Positions 26,005 through 35,164 of a stretch of 64,000 nt of DNA are shown here, one piece after another. The first letter of the stretch is position 1. Every line of letters begins with the position of its first letter. A model generated the notes under the pieces. It saw only the letters and a program-made list of their open reading frames with translations, did no database searches and had not been told where the DNA came from. Made by a program: the position numbers and the translations under genes. Source of the stretch: Streptosporangium carneum (GTDB lineage: Bacteria > Actinomycetota > Actinomycetes > Streptosporangiales > Streptosporangiaceae); assembly GCF_027922005.1 (NCBI RefSeq), contig NZ_BSEV01000014.1, forward strand, positions 62,001 through 126,000, read 5' to 3'.

Positions 26005-27564
26005 ATGATCGCCATGGGGGTCGTGGACGGTGCGGTCCGCACCGGGATCGAACCACGAACGCGCGGGACCGGCCGCTGGTCGGTCCTGGTCCTGCTGTGT
26101 TTCAGCCTCCTGCTCATCGCGGTGGACGCCACCGTCCTGCACATCGCCGTCCCCGCGCTGACCGCCGCGCTCGAACCGACCTCGATCCAGCTGTTGTGGA
26201 TCATCGACGTCTACTCCCTCGTGGTCGCGCCGCTGCTGCTGACCTTCGGCACGCTCGGCGACCACTACGGCAGGAAACGCCTGGTGATGATCGGCTACGT
26301 GGTGTTCGGCGTCGCCTCGGCCGCGGCGGCGTTCGCACCCACCGCGCCCGCGCTGATCGCCGCACGGGCCCTGCTGGGCGTCGGCGGCGCGATGATCATG
26401 CCTGCCACGCTCTCCATCATCCGGCAGGTCTTCACCGACAGGCGGGAACGCGCGATCGCACTGGGCGTGTGGAGCGCGGTGGCCGCGGCGGGCGCCGCGG
26501 TCGGCCCCCTCATCGGCGGCCTGCTCGTCGAGCACTTCTGGTGGGGCGCCGTCTTCCTGATCAACGTGCCGATCCTGCTGGTGCTGCTGCCCGCGGCCGC
26601 GAAGCTCCTGCCGGACTCCTGCTCACGGGCCCTGCACCCGTGGGACGCCTTCAGCGCGCTGCTGTCGGTCGCCGGCATCCTCGCCCTCGCGTTCGGCCTG
26701 AAGGAGGCGGGCTCGGGACACCCCGCCGGGCTGGCGGCGTTCCTGGCCGGGATCGGGCTGCTGGTCTGGTTCGTGCGCAGGCAGCGGCGGATGGTCTTCC
26801 CCATGCTGGACCTCGACCTGTTCAGGCAACGGGCGTTCTCCGTCGGGGTCGCCGCCGTGCTGCTGACGGTCTTCGCGCTGGTCGGGCTGGAGCTGATGCT
26901 CGCCCAGTACCTCCAGCTCGTGCTCGGCGACAGCCCGTTCCAGGCGGCGGTCCGCATGCTGCCGCTGATGATCGCCTCGGTCGCGGGCGGCCTGGCGGGA
27001 GCGCGGCTGCTGCACCGTTTCGGGCTGCGCGCCACGATGAGCGGCGGCCTGGCGCTGACCGCGCTCTCCCTGCTCCCCACGCTGGCCTGGGGCACCGAGC
27101 GGCACGCCCTGATGCTCGCGCTCTGCTTCGTCGGCATCGGCTTCGGCATCCAGGTCACCCTGCTGGCCGCCTCCGACACGATCATGTCCTCGGCTCCCGA
27201 GTCACGGGCAGGCGGGGCCGCCGCGATCGAGGAGACCGCCTACGAGCTGGGCGCCGGACTCGGCGTCGCGGTCCTCGGCACGATCACCACCGTCGTCTAC
27301 GCGCCCTCGCTGTCACCGGTTCCCGGGGTGCCGCAGGACCTGATGGCCCTCGCACGCCAGTCGCTCGCCGCCGCCGCGCACGCGGCGCACGAGATCGGCG
27401 GCGGCACGGGGGCGGCGCTGCTCTCCGCCGCCCGCGTCGCGTTCATCACCGGGCTGCACTCCACGATCATGGTGAGCGTGCTCCTGCTGGGCTCGGTCGC
27501 CCTCGCGGTCGTGCTCCTGCTCCCCCGCAGGTCGGTCTCGGCCGAGCGGCACGACCGTCACTGA
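26005..27564 (+). CDS. DHA2-family MFS multidrug exporter (SmvA/LfrA-like)
   Basis: 519-residue proton-driven exporter with about 14 membrane helices. The N-terminal half closely follows SmvA/LfrA-type quaternary-ammonium and dye pumps: IAVDATVLHIAVPAL in helix 1, LLWIIDVYSLV in helix 2, GDHYGRKRLVMIG for motif A, and GAAVGPLIGG (motif C) in helix 5. ATG 26005 or 26014 is the start; neither has a strong ribosome site, so leaderless or weak initiation is possible. An AT-rich palindromic patch upstream is a candidate repressor site. Confidence 0.88.
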   Translation: MIAMGVVDGAVRTGIEPRTRGTGRWSVLVLLCFSLLLIAVDATVLHIAVPALTAALEPTSIQLLWIIDVYSLVVAPLLLTFGTLGDHYGRKRLVMIGYVVFGVASAAAAFAPTAPALIAARALLGVGGAMIMPATLSIIRQVFTDRRERAIALGVWSAVAAAGAAVGPLIGGLLVEHFWWGAVFLINVPILLVLLPAAAKLLPDSCSRALHPWDAFSALLSVAGILALAFGLKEAGSGHPAGLAAFLAGIGLLVWFVRRQRRMVFPMLDLDLFRQRAFSVGVAAVLLTVFALVGLELMLAQYLQLVLGDSPFQAAVRMLPLMIASVAGGLAGARLLHRFGLRATMSGGLALTALSLLPTLAWGTERHALMLALCFVGIGFGIQVTLLAASDTIMSSAPESRAGGAAAIEETAYELGAGLGVAVLGTITTVVYAPSLSPVPGVPQDLMALARQSLAAAAHAAHEIGGGTGAALLSAARVAFITGLHSTIMVSVLLLGSVALAVVLLLPRRSVSAERHDRH

Positions 27565-27633
27565 CGGGGTTTGGACGGCCTTCGCCCGGTCATCTATGGC
27601 CAGGGACGGGGAATCTGACCAGAATGAGGAACC

Positions 27634-28398
27634 GTGCGACGAGCCCTCCACGATCTCGCCTCCCTGGCCGCCAGGCTGGGGGTCGGCGGGATCTTCTTCG
27701 CCAACGGCTGGCACAAGCTGGAAGCGGGCCTGACCGCGACCGGTGACCAGTTCGCGACCCTCGGCGCCCCCGCTCCCGGGGCATGGGCCGCCACCACGAT
27801 GCTGACGGAGCTCGTCGGCGGAGTCATGCTCGTGGCCGGTCTCGCCGTGCCCGCCTGCGGGTTGCTGCTGTTCGCCGAGGCCGTCGCGGTGTTCGTCGTG
27901 GCCAGCGGGGAACGGGGACTGCCGCTGACCGGCGGCGACGTGAACCTCATCGTCGCGCTCGGCGCGGCCTCCATCCTCCTCGCCGTCGGTGGCGCGGGCC
28001 GCCTCTCCGTCGACCACCTGGTCGTGATCAAACGCCGTGAGGCCGAGGCCGCGCAGGACTTCGCCGCGGAGAACGAGGCGAACGACGTCATCGCCGCGCT
28101 GCGGGAGCCCGAGACCTCGACGCCGGAGACCTCGGAGCCCGGAGGTGCCGAGCCGGGGCCCTCGAAGTCCGGAGGCTCCGGATCGGGGACCTCGAAGTCC
28201 GGAGGCTCCGGGCCGGGGACCTCTGAGGGACCTGAGACGGGCGTGGACACCGCGGAGTTCCCCGCCGTCCGGCCTCGCCCCCGAGACGGTGCGGCCGACG
28301 TCCCGCGAGGCGCGCCGGAGCGGGGCGGGACCTCGGGACCCGGCGCGGAGAGCGACATCCTGGTCGCCGGGCAGAAGGACGAGACCACCGGCCGGTGA
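27634..28398 (+). CDS. DoxX-family membrane protein with repetitive C-terminal tail
   Basis: 254 residues. The first about 130 form a four-helix DoxX domain (LGVGGIFFANGWHKLEAG at the start is characteristic). DoxX proteins are linked to redox or thiosulfate-quinone functions, but most actinobacterial members are uncharacterised. The last 120 residues are a hydrophilic Glu/Ser/Gly/Pro tail containing two GPSKSGGSGS-type repeats and are probably disordered. GTG 27634 follows GAGGA. The gene lies 69 bases after the MFS gene. Confidence 0.82.
   Translation: MRRALHDLASLAARLGVGGIFFANGWHKLEAGLTATGDQFATLGAPAPGAWAATTMLTELVGGVMLVAGLAVPACGLLLFAEAVAVFVVASGERGLPLTGGDVNLIVALGAASILLAVGGAGRLSVDHLVVIKRREAEAAQDFAAENEANDVIAALREPETSTPETSEPGGAEPGPSKSGGSGSGTSKSGGSGPGTSEGPETGVDTAEFPAVRPRPRDGAADVPRGAPERGGTSGPGAESDILVAGQKDETTGR
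28155..28227 (+). repeat. 30-bp coding minisatellite in the DoxX tail
   Basis: Two near-identical 30-base units (28155-28184, 28185-28214) and a partial third. They keep the reading frame and encode the ten-residue GPSKSGGSGS motif, so copy number can change without frameshift. Confidence 0.7.
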
Positions 28399-28470
28399 AC
28401 GCCCGCCTCAGTCTGCCTTAAGGGGAATTTCGCCCATCCGTTTATGCGCGTTGCTCCGTGTCCGGACAAT

Positions 28471-29667
28471 ATGCCTATGCGCCTGCCCGACTGGTTCAGG
28501 GAACGGGTCGACCCCCTCCCCCCGGAGAGCGAACTCCGCGTCTCCACACTCGAACTCTTCTTCGACCTGGTCTTCGTCTTCACCGTCACCCAGCTCACCA
28601 ACCTGCTGGCGGACGGGGTGCAGCGGGGAAGGCCTCTTGAGGGCGCGCTGCGCGTGCTGGTGGTGTTCGGCGTCATCTGGTGGATGTACGCGGGCTACGC
28701 CTGGCTGACCAACGCCGTCTCCCCCGTACGCCCAGCCCGCCGCGTCCTGATGCTGCTGGGCATGGCCGGTTTCCTGATCGTCGCCCTGTCGATCCCCTCG
28801 GTGTTCGACGGCGACGGGCTGGCGTTCGCGATCGGGTACCTGCTGCTGATCGTCGTGCACGCCGGGCTGTACGCCCAGGCCACCTCGGCCATCGCCAGGG
28901 TGATCCCGTTCAACCTCGGCGCCGTCGCGCTGGTGGGCGTGGCGAGCCTTCTGCGCGAGCCGTACAACTATCTGCTCTGGGCCGCCGCGACGGTGCTGCT
29001 GTGGGGCAGCCCGTACTTCATCGGCCAGCGGGGCTTCGCCCTCAGACCGGCCCACGTGGTCGAGCGCCACGGCCTGCTGGTGATCGTGGTGCTGGGCGAG
29101 TCGATCGTGGCGATCGGCATCGGGGTGCAGGGGCTCCACCTCGGCCTGGAGCTCGGGCTGGCGGCGGTGCTCGGGCTCACGCTGGCGGCCTGCCTGTGGT
29201 GGCTCTACTTCGGCGGAGACGACGAGGTCCGCGCCGAGCACGCCCTGGGGCGCGCCGAGCCGGTGAGGCGGACCCGGCTGATCCTCGGCGCCTACTTCTA
29301 CGCGCACATCCCGATGCTGCTGGGAATCGTCGCGGTCGCCACCGGGATCAAGAAACTCATCGGCCACCCCGGCGATCCGCTGAAGCTCGCCGCCGCCGTG
29401 ACCCTCGCCGCGGGCGTCGCCCTGTTCCTGGCGGGCAACGCCTGGTTCCGCGGGGTCCTCGGCATCCAGGACAACCGGCTGAGGATCGCCGGCGCCCTGC
29501 TCTCGGCGGTGACGATCCCCTTCGCCCTCTGGTCGGGCCTCGCACAGCTGGTGGCGCTGGTGGCGCTGGTGACGGCGGTGGTCGTGCTGGAACGACGCCG
29601 TGACCGTGAACGGACCGCCGGACCCTCCGTCGACGGGCGGACCGGCGAGCTCCTCGCCGACGGGTGA
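28471..29667 (+). CDS. low temperature requirement protein A (LtrA) family membrane protein
   Basis: About 398 residues with roughly ten hydrophobic helices. The N-terminal STLELFFDLVFVFTVTQL signature is diagnostic for LtrA, and VVLGESIVAIG near residue 208 is the second family landmark. LtrA was named from a Listeria cold-growth phenotype; the biochemical role is unknown. ATG 28471 or 28477 fits the N-terminus; no ribosome site is obvious. It ends 55 bases before the convergent HxlR gene. Confidence 0.85.
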   Translation: MPMRLPDWFRERVDPLPPESELRVSTLELFFDLVFVFTVTQLTNLLADGVQRGRPLEGALRVLVVFGVIWWMYAGYAWLTNAVSPVRPARRVLMLLGMAGFLIVALSIPSVFDGDGLAFAIGYLLLIVVHAGLYAQATSAIARVIPFNLGAVALVGVASLLREPYNYLLWAAATVLLWGSPYFIGQRGFALRPAHVVERHGLLVIVVLGESIVAIGIGVQGLHLGLELGLAAVLGLTLAACLWWLYFGGDDEVRAEHALGRAEPVRRTRLILGAYFYAHIPMLLGIVAVATGIKKLIGHPGDPLKLAAAVTLAAGVALFLAGNAWFRGVLGIQDNRLRIAGALLSAVTIPFALWSGLAQLVALVALVTAVVVLERRRDRERTAGPSVDGRTGELLADG

Positions 29668-29722
29668 ACCGGCGCGCCACATCCGGGTCAGGCGTCGCTC
29701 ACCGGCGTCGGCCCGGCCGGCG

Positions 29723-30178
29723 TCACCACTCGCCGCACGGTCCCGCCGTCGGCGTGCCGGCGCCCATGCCGTCGGCGCGGTCCTGGGCGTCGAGGACCGC
29801 GTCACCGTGGTCGAAGGCCCACTCCCCGAAGGCCCCGATGAGCGGCAGCAGGGTGCGGCCCAGGTCCGTCAGCCCGTACTCGACCCGCGGCGGCGCCTCG
29901 GGGTATGCCCGCCTGGAGACCAGGCCGTTGTACTCCAGCCTGCGGAGCGTCTCGGTGAGCACCTTCGCGCTGATGCCGCCGATCCGCTCACGCAGGTCGC
30001 CGGGGCGACTCGGCCCCTCGCGCAACGCCCACACGACGACGGCGTTCCAGGTGTTGCCCATCAGGTCGAAGGCGAGACGGGCACGGCAGTCGGCAAGGAA
30101 CACGTCGAGGTCCTCCAGTATGGCCGGGACGTCGCACACCGAATGGTGCCTGACGGGCTTTCTACATTCGTCTCCCAT
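29723..30178 (-). CDS. HxlR-family winged-helix transcriptional regulator
   Basis: 151 residues. Typical HxlR elements are GNTWNAVVVWALREGPSRPGDL (recognition region start), GGISAKVLTETLRRLEYNGLVSR and the RVEYGLTDLGRTL wing. HxlR proteins often sense electrophiles through an N-terminal Cys; here Cys4, Cys15 and Cys31 are present. The gene is divergent from the F420-reductase-like gene with only 24 bases between start codons, so it very probably controls that gene and itself. Confidence 0.9.
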   Translation of the reverse strand: MGDECRKPVRHHSVCDVPAILEDLDVFLADCRARLAFDLMGNTWNAVVVWALREGPSRPGDLRERIGGISAKVLTETLRRLEYNGLVSRRAYPEAPPRVEYGLTDLGRTLLPLIGAFGEWAFDHGDAVLDAQDRADGMGAGTPTAGPCGEW

Positions 30179-30202
30179 CAGTCAACGACATCGGGAGGAC
30201 GG

Positions 30203-30874
30203 ATGCGCATCGGCATCCTCGGCGCGGGCCGCATGGCGGACGCGCTCGGAACGCAGTGGGCCAGGGCGGGTCACCTGCTGACAGTGAGCGGACGGGACCC
30301 GGAGAAGGCCGCCGCCCTCGCGGAACGGCTCGGCCCCTCGGCCCGCGCGGGCACCTGGGCACAGGCGGCGACGTCCGGGGAGGTGGTGCTGCTGGCCGTA
30401 CGCGACCACGCGGTGCCCGAGGTCCTGGCGGCGGCGGGGGCGGCCGAGGGAACGCTGCGCGGGCGCGTGCTGGTCGACTGCACGAACCCCGTCGTGCCGG
30501 GACGCCTCACTCTCGCCACGGAGGGCGGTCCGTCCATGGCGGAGCGCGTCGCGTCCGCCGCGGTCGGCTCGCGTGTGGTCAAGGCGTTCAACCTGTGCCA
30601 CGAGGACGTGTGGCGGATGACTCCGCCCGTCTTCGACGGTGTCCCGCTGGCCGTACCGCTGTGCGGGGACGACCGCGACGCGCTCGCGACCGTGCGTTCC
30701 CTGGTCGAGGACCTCGGGTGCGCGGCGGTCGAGGGCGGCGGGCTCGACCGGGCCGGACTCCTCGAGGCGACGGCCGCGTTCATGATCGGGCTGTGGTTCG
30801 GCGGCGCGGACGCGCGGGCGACGCTGCCGCCGCTGAGGTTCGCGCAGGGGGATCCCGACGCGGCGGGCTCGTGA
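30203..30874 (+). CDS. NADPH:F420 reductase-like dinucleotide-binding protein
   Basis: 223 residues with the N-terminal Rossmann motif GILGAGRMADALG and the family pattern VLVDCTNPV and VVKAFNLCHEDVW of NADPH-dependent F420 reductase (FNO) and relatives. Such proteins move hydride between NADP and cofactor F420, though this subgroup is often only annotated as NAD(P)-binding. ATG 30203 is preceded by GGGAGGAC. Divergent pairing with an HxlR regulator suggests inducible expression under redox or electrophile stress. Confidence 0.82.
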   Translation: MRIGILGAGRMADALGTQWARAGHLLTVSGRDPEKAAALAERLGPSARAGTWAQAATSGEVVLLAVRDHAVPEVLAAAGAAEGTLRGRVLVDCTNPVVPGRLTLATEGGPSMAERVASAAVGSRVVKAFNLCHEDVWRMTPPVFDGVPLAVPLCGDDRDALATVRSLVEDLGCAAVEGGGLDRAGLLEATAAFMIGLWFGGADARATLPPLRFAQGDPDAAGS

Positions 30875-31804
30875 CATCCGACGACCGCCACCCCTGGCGA
30901 GCGGCACACCCCGACGACCAGGACGGCCGGTGACAGGGCGGCCGACACCGCCGGCTGACACCGCCGGCCGTCCTTCTTCCCGGCGCCGGAGAACCGCTTC
31001 GCGGGGAGGCCGTACGGCGGTCTAACGCGGAACGGTCCGCGCCGTGACGGTTGGGGACGTGGCGGCCGGGGGCACGGCGGTTTGGGGCATGGCGGCGCTC
31101 ACCCTCCAGATCGCGCCGCCACGCCCCGCGCACGGGGTGACCCGGGACAGCCTGACCGTCCAGATCACCCCAGCCTCATCGGTCGGTCGTCCCGGGCCGC
31201 CGCCCGGCTGACGTGACCGTTCGGGTCCCCGTCCCGGACCCGCGGAAAGGCTCTGATCGACACCGGGACGACACCGGGGCCACGGTGAACGTCTGGAGTG
31301 ATCTCCTGGCTCCCCCGCCACGTCTCCGAGCCGTTCAGCGTTGCGTACGGCAGGCGGTCGGGCGGGCAGATCGGAAGCGATCATTGCTGTGTCTCCTTTC
31401 GGTGCGGGAGATGTGCCGTTGTTTCCCCTCAAGGGTGCCGTGAGGCGACCGCTTCCGTCAGTCCTTCTATTACGACGACGTGTACGCATATCGAGTTTCG
31501 TTTTCTGTAGGACGCAGGGGGGTTTATGTAGGACCACGAAGGACCGCTCACAAAATCCCCCATAAATCGCATTGATCACAAACGCCAACATTTCCCTCAA
31601 AGAACGTCCGGGCTCGCCGACTCCGGGCCCGCGTCGTTGATCACACATCTGTTTGCGGATAGGTTCCCGTCTGACCAGGGAGCACAAGAGCAGATTTGAC
31701 ACAACAGACCTTCCATACTTTTCTCTCACATTTCACGCATTGCGAAATCCCTTCATATTCACATTCGTCCCATCATCGCGAATTCACCCACGGGAGGACT
31801 CGTC
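30875..31804. other. 930-bp region with one possible broken small gene and an AT-rich promoter zone
   Basis: 30875-31021 shows nothing. 31022-31384 (minus) contains a start with a good ribosome site but a disturbed frame, listed separately. 31440-31800 is clearly less GC-rich than the rest of the window; it holds TTGACA at 31696-31701, a plausible -35 for the secreted-protein gene at 31805, without a convincing -10 at 17 bases. Confidence 0.4.
31165..31384 (-). pseudogene. possible frameshifted small gene
   Basis: ATG 31384 has the strong upstream site AAAGGAGACACAGCA. Its own frame continues to 31022 but uses many A/T-ending codons. Instead, the frame one base over (31380 to TGA at 31165) has about 85 percent G/C third positions and reads RLPYATLNGSETWRGSQ early on, which looks like true coding. 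The start and the good frame disagree, suggesting a frameshift early in a gene of about 70 codons. No family is recognised. Confidence 0.3.
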
Positions 31805-32356
31805 TTGCTGGACCGTCGTCTTTCTCCCACCGCCCGGCGTCCCGTCACCGCGACGGCCGCGATCCTCACCGCCTGCGCCTGGCTGGTCACCGCCGCCACC
31901 CCCGTGAGCGCCGCCCCCTCGGTCAGCGCGACTCCGCCGGTCAGCGCGGCTCCGTCTGTCAGCGCGGCTCCGTCTGTCAGCGCGACCACCACCGCGAACG
32001 CGGCCTCCGTCAGCGACTGCGGGAGCCTCACCTTCTCCGGTTCCGCGTTCGGCTACATCGACAACGGGACGCTCAGCGCCGGGTTCTGCGTCGGCCTGAG
32101 ACACCTTCGCCGGATCAACGTCGCCTACGACAAGGCGAAGGGCCCCGCCACGAACATCCGGCTCGGCTACCAGCAGACGAACAGTTCCGGAGTCGGGATC
32201 AGAAGGCCGGTGTACGCCCCCTCCCTGACGACGGGGCCGGGGGGCGGCGCCTTCAAGAGCTTCTATCTCACCCTTCCCCAGGGCTGCTACCACGGGGTGA
32301 TGCTGAACACCGCCACCCGGTTCCAGTACGTCACCAAGGTCTGGGGCGAGTGCTGA
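31805..32356 (+). CDS. secreted protein of unknown function with SAAPSV repeats
   Basis: 183 residues. An N-terminal signal peptide (ATAAILTACAWLVTAATPVSA) is followed by a Pro/Ser/Val/Ala linker made of six-residue repeats and a mature domain of about 120 residues with four Cys residues (CGSL, FCVG, GCYH, final GEC), likely two disulfides. I recognise no family. The TTG start at 31805 is supported by GGGAGGA eight bases upstream. The linker could place the domain away from the cell surface. Confidence 0.65.
   Translation: MLDRRLSPTARRPVTATAAILTACAWLVTAATPVSAAPSVSATPPVSAAPSVSAAPSVSATTTANAASVSDCGSLTFSGSAFGYIDNGTLSAGFCVGLRHLRRINVAYDKAKGPATNIRLGYQQTNSSGVGIRRPVYAPSLTTGPGGGAFKSFYLTLPQGCYHGVMLNTATRFQYVTKVWGEC
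31904..31984 (+). repeat. 18-bp coding tandem repeat in the secreted protein linker
   Basis: Four and a half 18-base units (consensus GTCAGCGCGGCTCCGTCT), each adding VSAAPS to the linker. The two central units are identical. The length is variable in principle without breaking the frame. Confidence 0.7.
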
Positions 32357-32449
32357 CCGCGCCCCCGGGGCGGGGCGTGGAAAAGTGAGCGTTCCCGTGT
32401 TCCGAACTTCCCACCCACATCGTTTCCCGCTGTCCGTGGAGCGTTTCCC

Positions 32450-32986
32450 GTGCCCGTTCCCGTCGAGGTCTTCTTCTCGAACCGCGACCTCTGGACGCCG
32501 GTCGCCTGCCTGCTGGCGGTCCTTGTCGGACTTTCCATACCGCTGAGCGCGAAAGCGGCCGTCCTTTTCCGTTCGAACCGGCTCGTGACGTTCTGCTCAC
32601 TGGCGTGCCTGGCGGTCATAGCGGCGCTCACACTGCCGACGCGGTTTTCGTCGCACCGGCAAGCATCCTGCACGCTCGAAGGCCTTCCGGGAATCGTCTC
32701 CCTCGCGGATCCGCAGAACCTCCTCAACGCGTCGCTCTACGTTCCAGCGGCCTTTCTCGGAGTCCTGGTGACACGCCGCCTCTCCGCGGTGGCCGTCGGG
32801 CTGGCGGCGACGTCGGTGTCGATCGAGCTCGCCCAGCTTCTCTCCGACCGGCGCAACTGCAACCTCACCGACATGCTCTTCAACACGCTCGGCGCTCTCG
32901 TGGGTGTCGCCCTGGCCGCCGTCGTCCTGCACCGCGGGATCCGCGGAGGTCTCCCACGTGAGACGGGCGGAGGCCGTCCGCGATGA
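32450..32986 (+). CDS. VanZ-like membrane protein
   Basis: 178 residues with about five hydrophobic helices. The VanZ-like pattern is visible: NLLNASLYVPAAFLGVL, then SIELAQLLSDRR and DMLFNTLGALVGVAL. VanZ raises teicoplanin resistance in enterococci, but most VanZ-like proteins are of unknown role. GTG 32450 lacks a good ribosome site. It follows the secreted-protein gene by 93 bases in the same direction. Confidence 0.75.
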   Translation: MPVPVEVFFSNRDLWTPVACLLAVLVGLSIPLSAKAAVLFRSNRLVTFCSLACLAVIAALTLPTRFSSHRQASCTLEGLPGIVSLADPQNLLNASLYVPAAFLGVLVTRRLSAVAVGLAATSVSIELAQLLSDRRNCNLTDMLFNTLGALVGVALAAVVLHRGIRGGLPRETGGGRPR

Positions 32987-33013
32987 CAGCCGTGTCCTCC
33001 GGACGGCCCCGGC

Positions 33014-33202
33014 TCAGACGCCGAACGGCGCGGGATAGACGATGAGGCCGCTCGGCACCGGAAGGGTCTCGTCGAACACCAGCGCCATCATCGCCTCGAC
33101 GAGATCGGCCTCCATCGGGGTGGGAAAGGCGCTGAGGTTGACCTCACGGACAGCGGCGACGTCCCCACCGGTCTCGGGACGGGTGTTCCAGGTCGTGGAC
33201 AC
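33014..33202 (-). pseudogene. collapsed GNAT acetyltransferase (internal deletion)
   Basis: The 62-residue frame reads as the two ends of a GNAT N-acetyltransferase: RPETGGDVAAVREVNLSAFP and EADLVEA from the N-terminus, joined directly to ALVFDETLPVPSGLIVYPAP and FGV, which matches the usual C-terminus. The acetyl-CoA-binding core of about 100 residues is absent, and the frame is maintained across the junction. A clean in-frame deletion is the simplest reading. It cannot be an active acetyltransferase. Confidence 0.6.
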
Positions 33203-33291
33203 GGCGGCGAGTCCTTCCTCCGTGTCCCTGCGGCGCGGCGTCCTCAGAGGTGACGGTCACGGGGGGCGACGCGGGGAGGAGGCGCCGAGGG

Positions 33292-33891
33292 TCATCCCCG
33301 CCCGGTTCGCCGGGCGGCGTCGAGGAAGCTCCTGATGAGGCCGGAGTCCTTCACTCCCGGGGCGGTCTCCACGCCGCTCGAGACGTCCACCCCCCAGGGC
33401 TCGGCGGCGGAGATCGCCTCGGCCACGTTCGACGGGTCGAGGCCTCCCGCCAGCATCCAACGGCCCCGGGGCCGGCCGCGCACCGCCGACCAGTCCCACG
33501 GCTGCCCCGAGCCCGGCCTGGGCGCGTCGACGATGAGCAGGTCCTCGTCGAAGGCCCCGCACCGCAGGTCGGCGGCCGCGCCTCCGGCGCGGACCAGCGT
33601 GACGCCGAGGTCCTTGAGCGCGGTGAAGTCCTCGTGCGGGTGGTCGCCGTGCAGCTGGACGGCGCGCACCCCTGACTCCAGCGTGGCCTGCCGTACCTCA
33701 TGGGAGGTCTCTCCGGCGAACACCGCCACGGTCAGCACGTGGGAGGGCACCGTCGAGGCCAGCTCGCGCGCCCGCGCGGGGGTGACCCGCCGGGAGCTCC
33801 GGGTCAGGACGAAGCCGATCGCGTCGGCTCCCGCCTCGACGGCGGCCATGACGTGCTCGGGCTCGCGCAGCCCGCAGATCTTCACATACAC
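33292..33891 (-). CDS. trpF: phosphoribosylanthranilate isomerase
   Basis: 199-residue TIM-barrel enzyme converting phosphoribosylanthranilate to CdRP in tryptophan synthesis. The general base Cys6 lies in VKICGL, the acid Asp in LIVDAPRPG, and the phosphate-binding loops are LAGGLDPSNV and GVDVSSGVE. All residues needed for catalysis are visible. It stands apart from other trp genes. Many actinomycetes use bifunctional PriA for this step, so a separate TrpF is notable. The ATG start at 33891 gives the standard N-terminus. Confidence 0.93.
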   Translation of the reverse strand: MYVKICGLREPEHVMAAVEAGADAIGFVLTRSSRRVTPARARELASTVPSHVLTVAVFAGETSHEVRQATLESGVRAVQLHGDHPHEDFTALKDLGVTLVRAGGAAADLRCGAFDEDLLIVDAPRPGSGQPWDWSAVRGRPRGRWMLAGGLDPSNVAEAISAAEPWGVDVSSGVETAPGVKDSGLIRSFLDAARRTGRG

Positions 33892-34045
33892 CTTGGCACC
33901 CTACTGCCGTGGCCGGCGTGTCCGGCGCTCGTGCCTCGGGGCACGGAGACAGCCGGTCCCGGACGGACTTGGGAGGGGCGCCGGACGTGTCCGTGCCGAC
34001 GCTCGGGAAACACCACGGGCCCGGTGAAGGCACGCGGTCACCGCG

Positions 34046-35032
34046 CTAACGGCGCGAGGACCGGAACCGCTGCCGGTAGGCGCGCGGCGAGACTCCCACC
34101 TGGTTGACGAAGGCGCGCCGCAGCGACTCGGAGCTCCCGAACCCGGCGCGTTCCGCGGCGGACGTCACGGAGTGGCCCGCGTCGAGCATCGACTTCGCCG
34201 CGTCGAGACGGATGAGCTCCACGTACTTCGCGGGGGTCATGCCGACCTCGCCCTGGAACAGGCGGGTGAGGTGACGCGTGCTGACCCCCGCCCGTGCGGC
34301 GAGCCGCGAAACCGAGTGGTCGCCCGCCGGATCGGCCGCGACGTCGTCGAAGACGGCCCGCAGCACGGAGGTCTGCGGACGCGGCCCCCGCAGCGAGGGC
34401 GAGAACTGCGACTGTCCTCCCGGCCGCTGCAGGAACACGACGAGAGACTGGGCGACGCTCCTGGCCAGCTCGTCGCCGTGGTCGTCCTCCAGCAGGGCGA
34501 GGGCGAGGTCGATGCCCGCGGTGACGCCCGCCGAGGTGTAGAGGGAGCCGTCCCTGACGAAGATCGCGTCTGGTTCCACCGTCACCTCGGGGTAGGACCT
34601 CCGCAGGGTTCGGGTGTGCTTCCAGTGGGTGGTCGCGCGGCGGCCGTCGAGCAGGCCCGCCGCCGCCAGGATGAAGGCCCCCGTGCAGACGGAGGACACG
34701 CGGGAGGCGTGCCCCGCGAGACGGCGCGCGGCGGACAGGAGCTCGACGCCGACCGGACGGGTGGGGAGGACGTCCCCGCCCATCACGAGCACCGTGTCGA
34801 ACCGGGTCTCCTCGTCGCCGGCGTCGGCGTCCACCGGGATGCGCATGCCGGTGGAGGAGACCACCTGCTCGCCGCCCGGTGAGCACAGCACCAGTTCGTA
34901 GGCCGCGCCCAGGCGGTTCGCCTCGCTGAACACCTCGCTCGGCCCGGCGACGTCGAGGAGCTTGACTCCGTCGAACACCAGGATGCCCACCCGATGGGCG
35001 GCCTTCCGTCCCGCCGCCGTCACGTGTCCCAC
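34046..35032 (-). CDS. GlxA-type AraC-family transcriptional regulator (DJ-1/PfpI + HTH)
   Basis: 328 residues: an N-terminal DJ-1/PfpI-like ligand domain (VGILVFDGVKLLDVAGPSEV; nucleophile-elbow segment SVCTGAFILAAAGLL with its Cys) at about 10-190 and a C-terminal double helix-turn-helix AraC domain (RLAARAGVSTRHLTRLFQ, SAAERAGFGSSESLRRAF) at 230-320. GTG 35032 is the start. It is divergent from the HD-hydrolase gene, a common GlxA arrangement, so it probably controls that gene. Confidence 0.9.
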   Translation of the reverse strand: MGHVTAAGRKAAHRVGILVFDGVKLLDVAGPSEVFSEANRLGAAYELVLCSPGGEQVVSSTGMRIPVDADAGDEETRFDTVLVMGGDVLPTRPVGVELLSAARRLAGHASRVSSVCTGAFILAAAGLLDGRRATTHWKHTRTLRRSYPEVTVEPDAIFVRDGSLYTSAGVTAGIDLALALLEDDHGDELARSVAQSLVVFLQRPGGQSQFSPSLRGPRPQTSVLRAVFDDVAADPAGDHSVSRLAARAGVSTRHLTRLFQGEVGMTPAKYVELIRLDAAKSMLDAGHSVTSAAERAGFGSSESLRRAFVNQVGVSPRAYRQRFRSSRR

Positions 35033-35164
35033 ACCCGCCCGCCTGTTCCCTGTCCGTTTCTGTGGACAATACGTCCCGCTGGAGCGGGGCGTCTCCCGTC
35101 CCCGGCTGGGAGGGTCGAACCATCAGGACATCACCACCGGGGCTCCGGGAAGGAGACCACTCTC

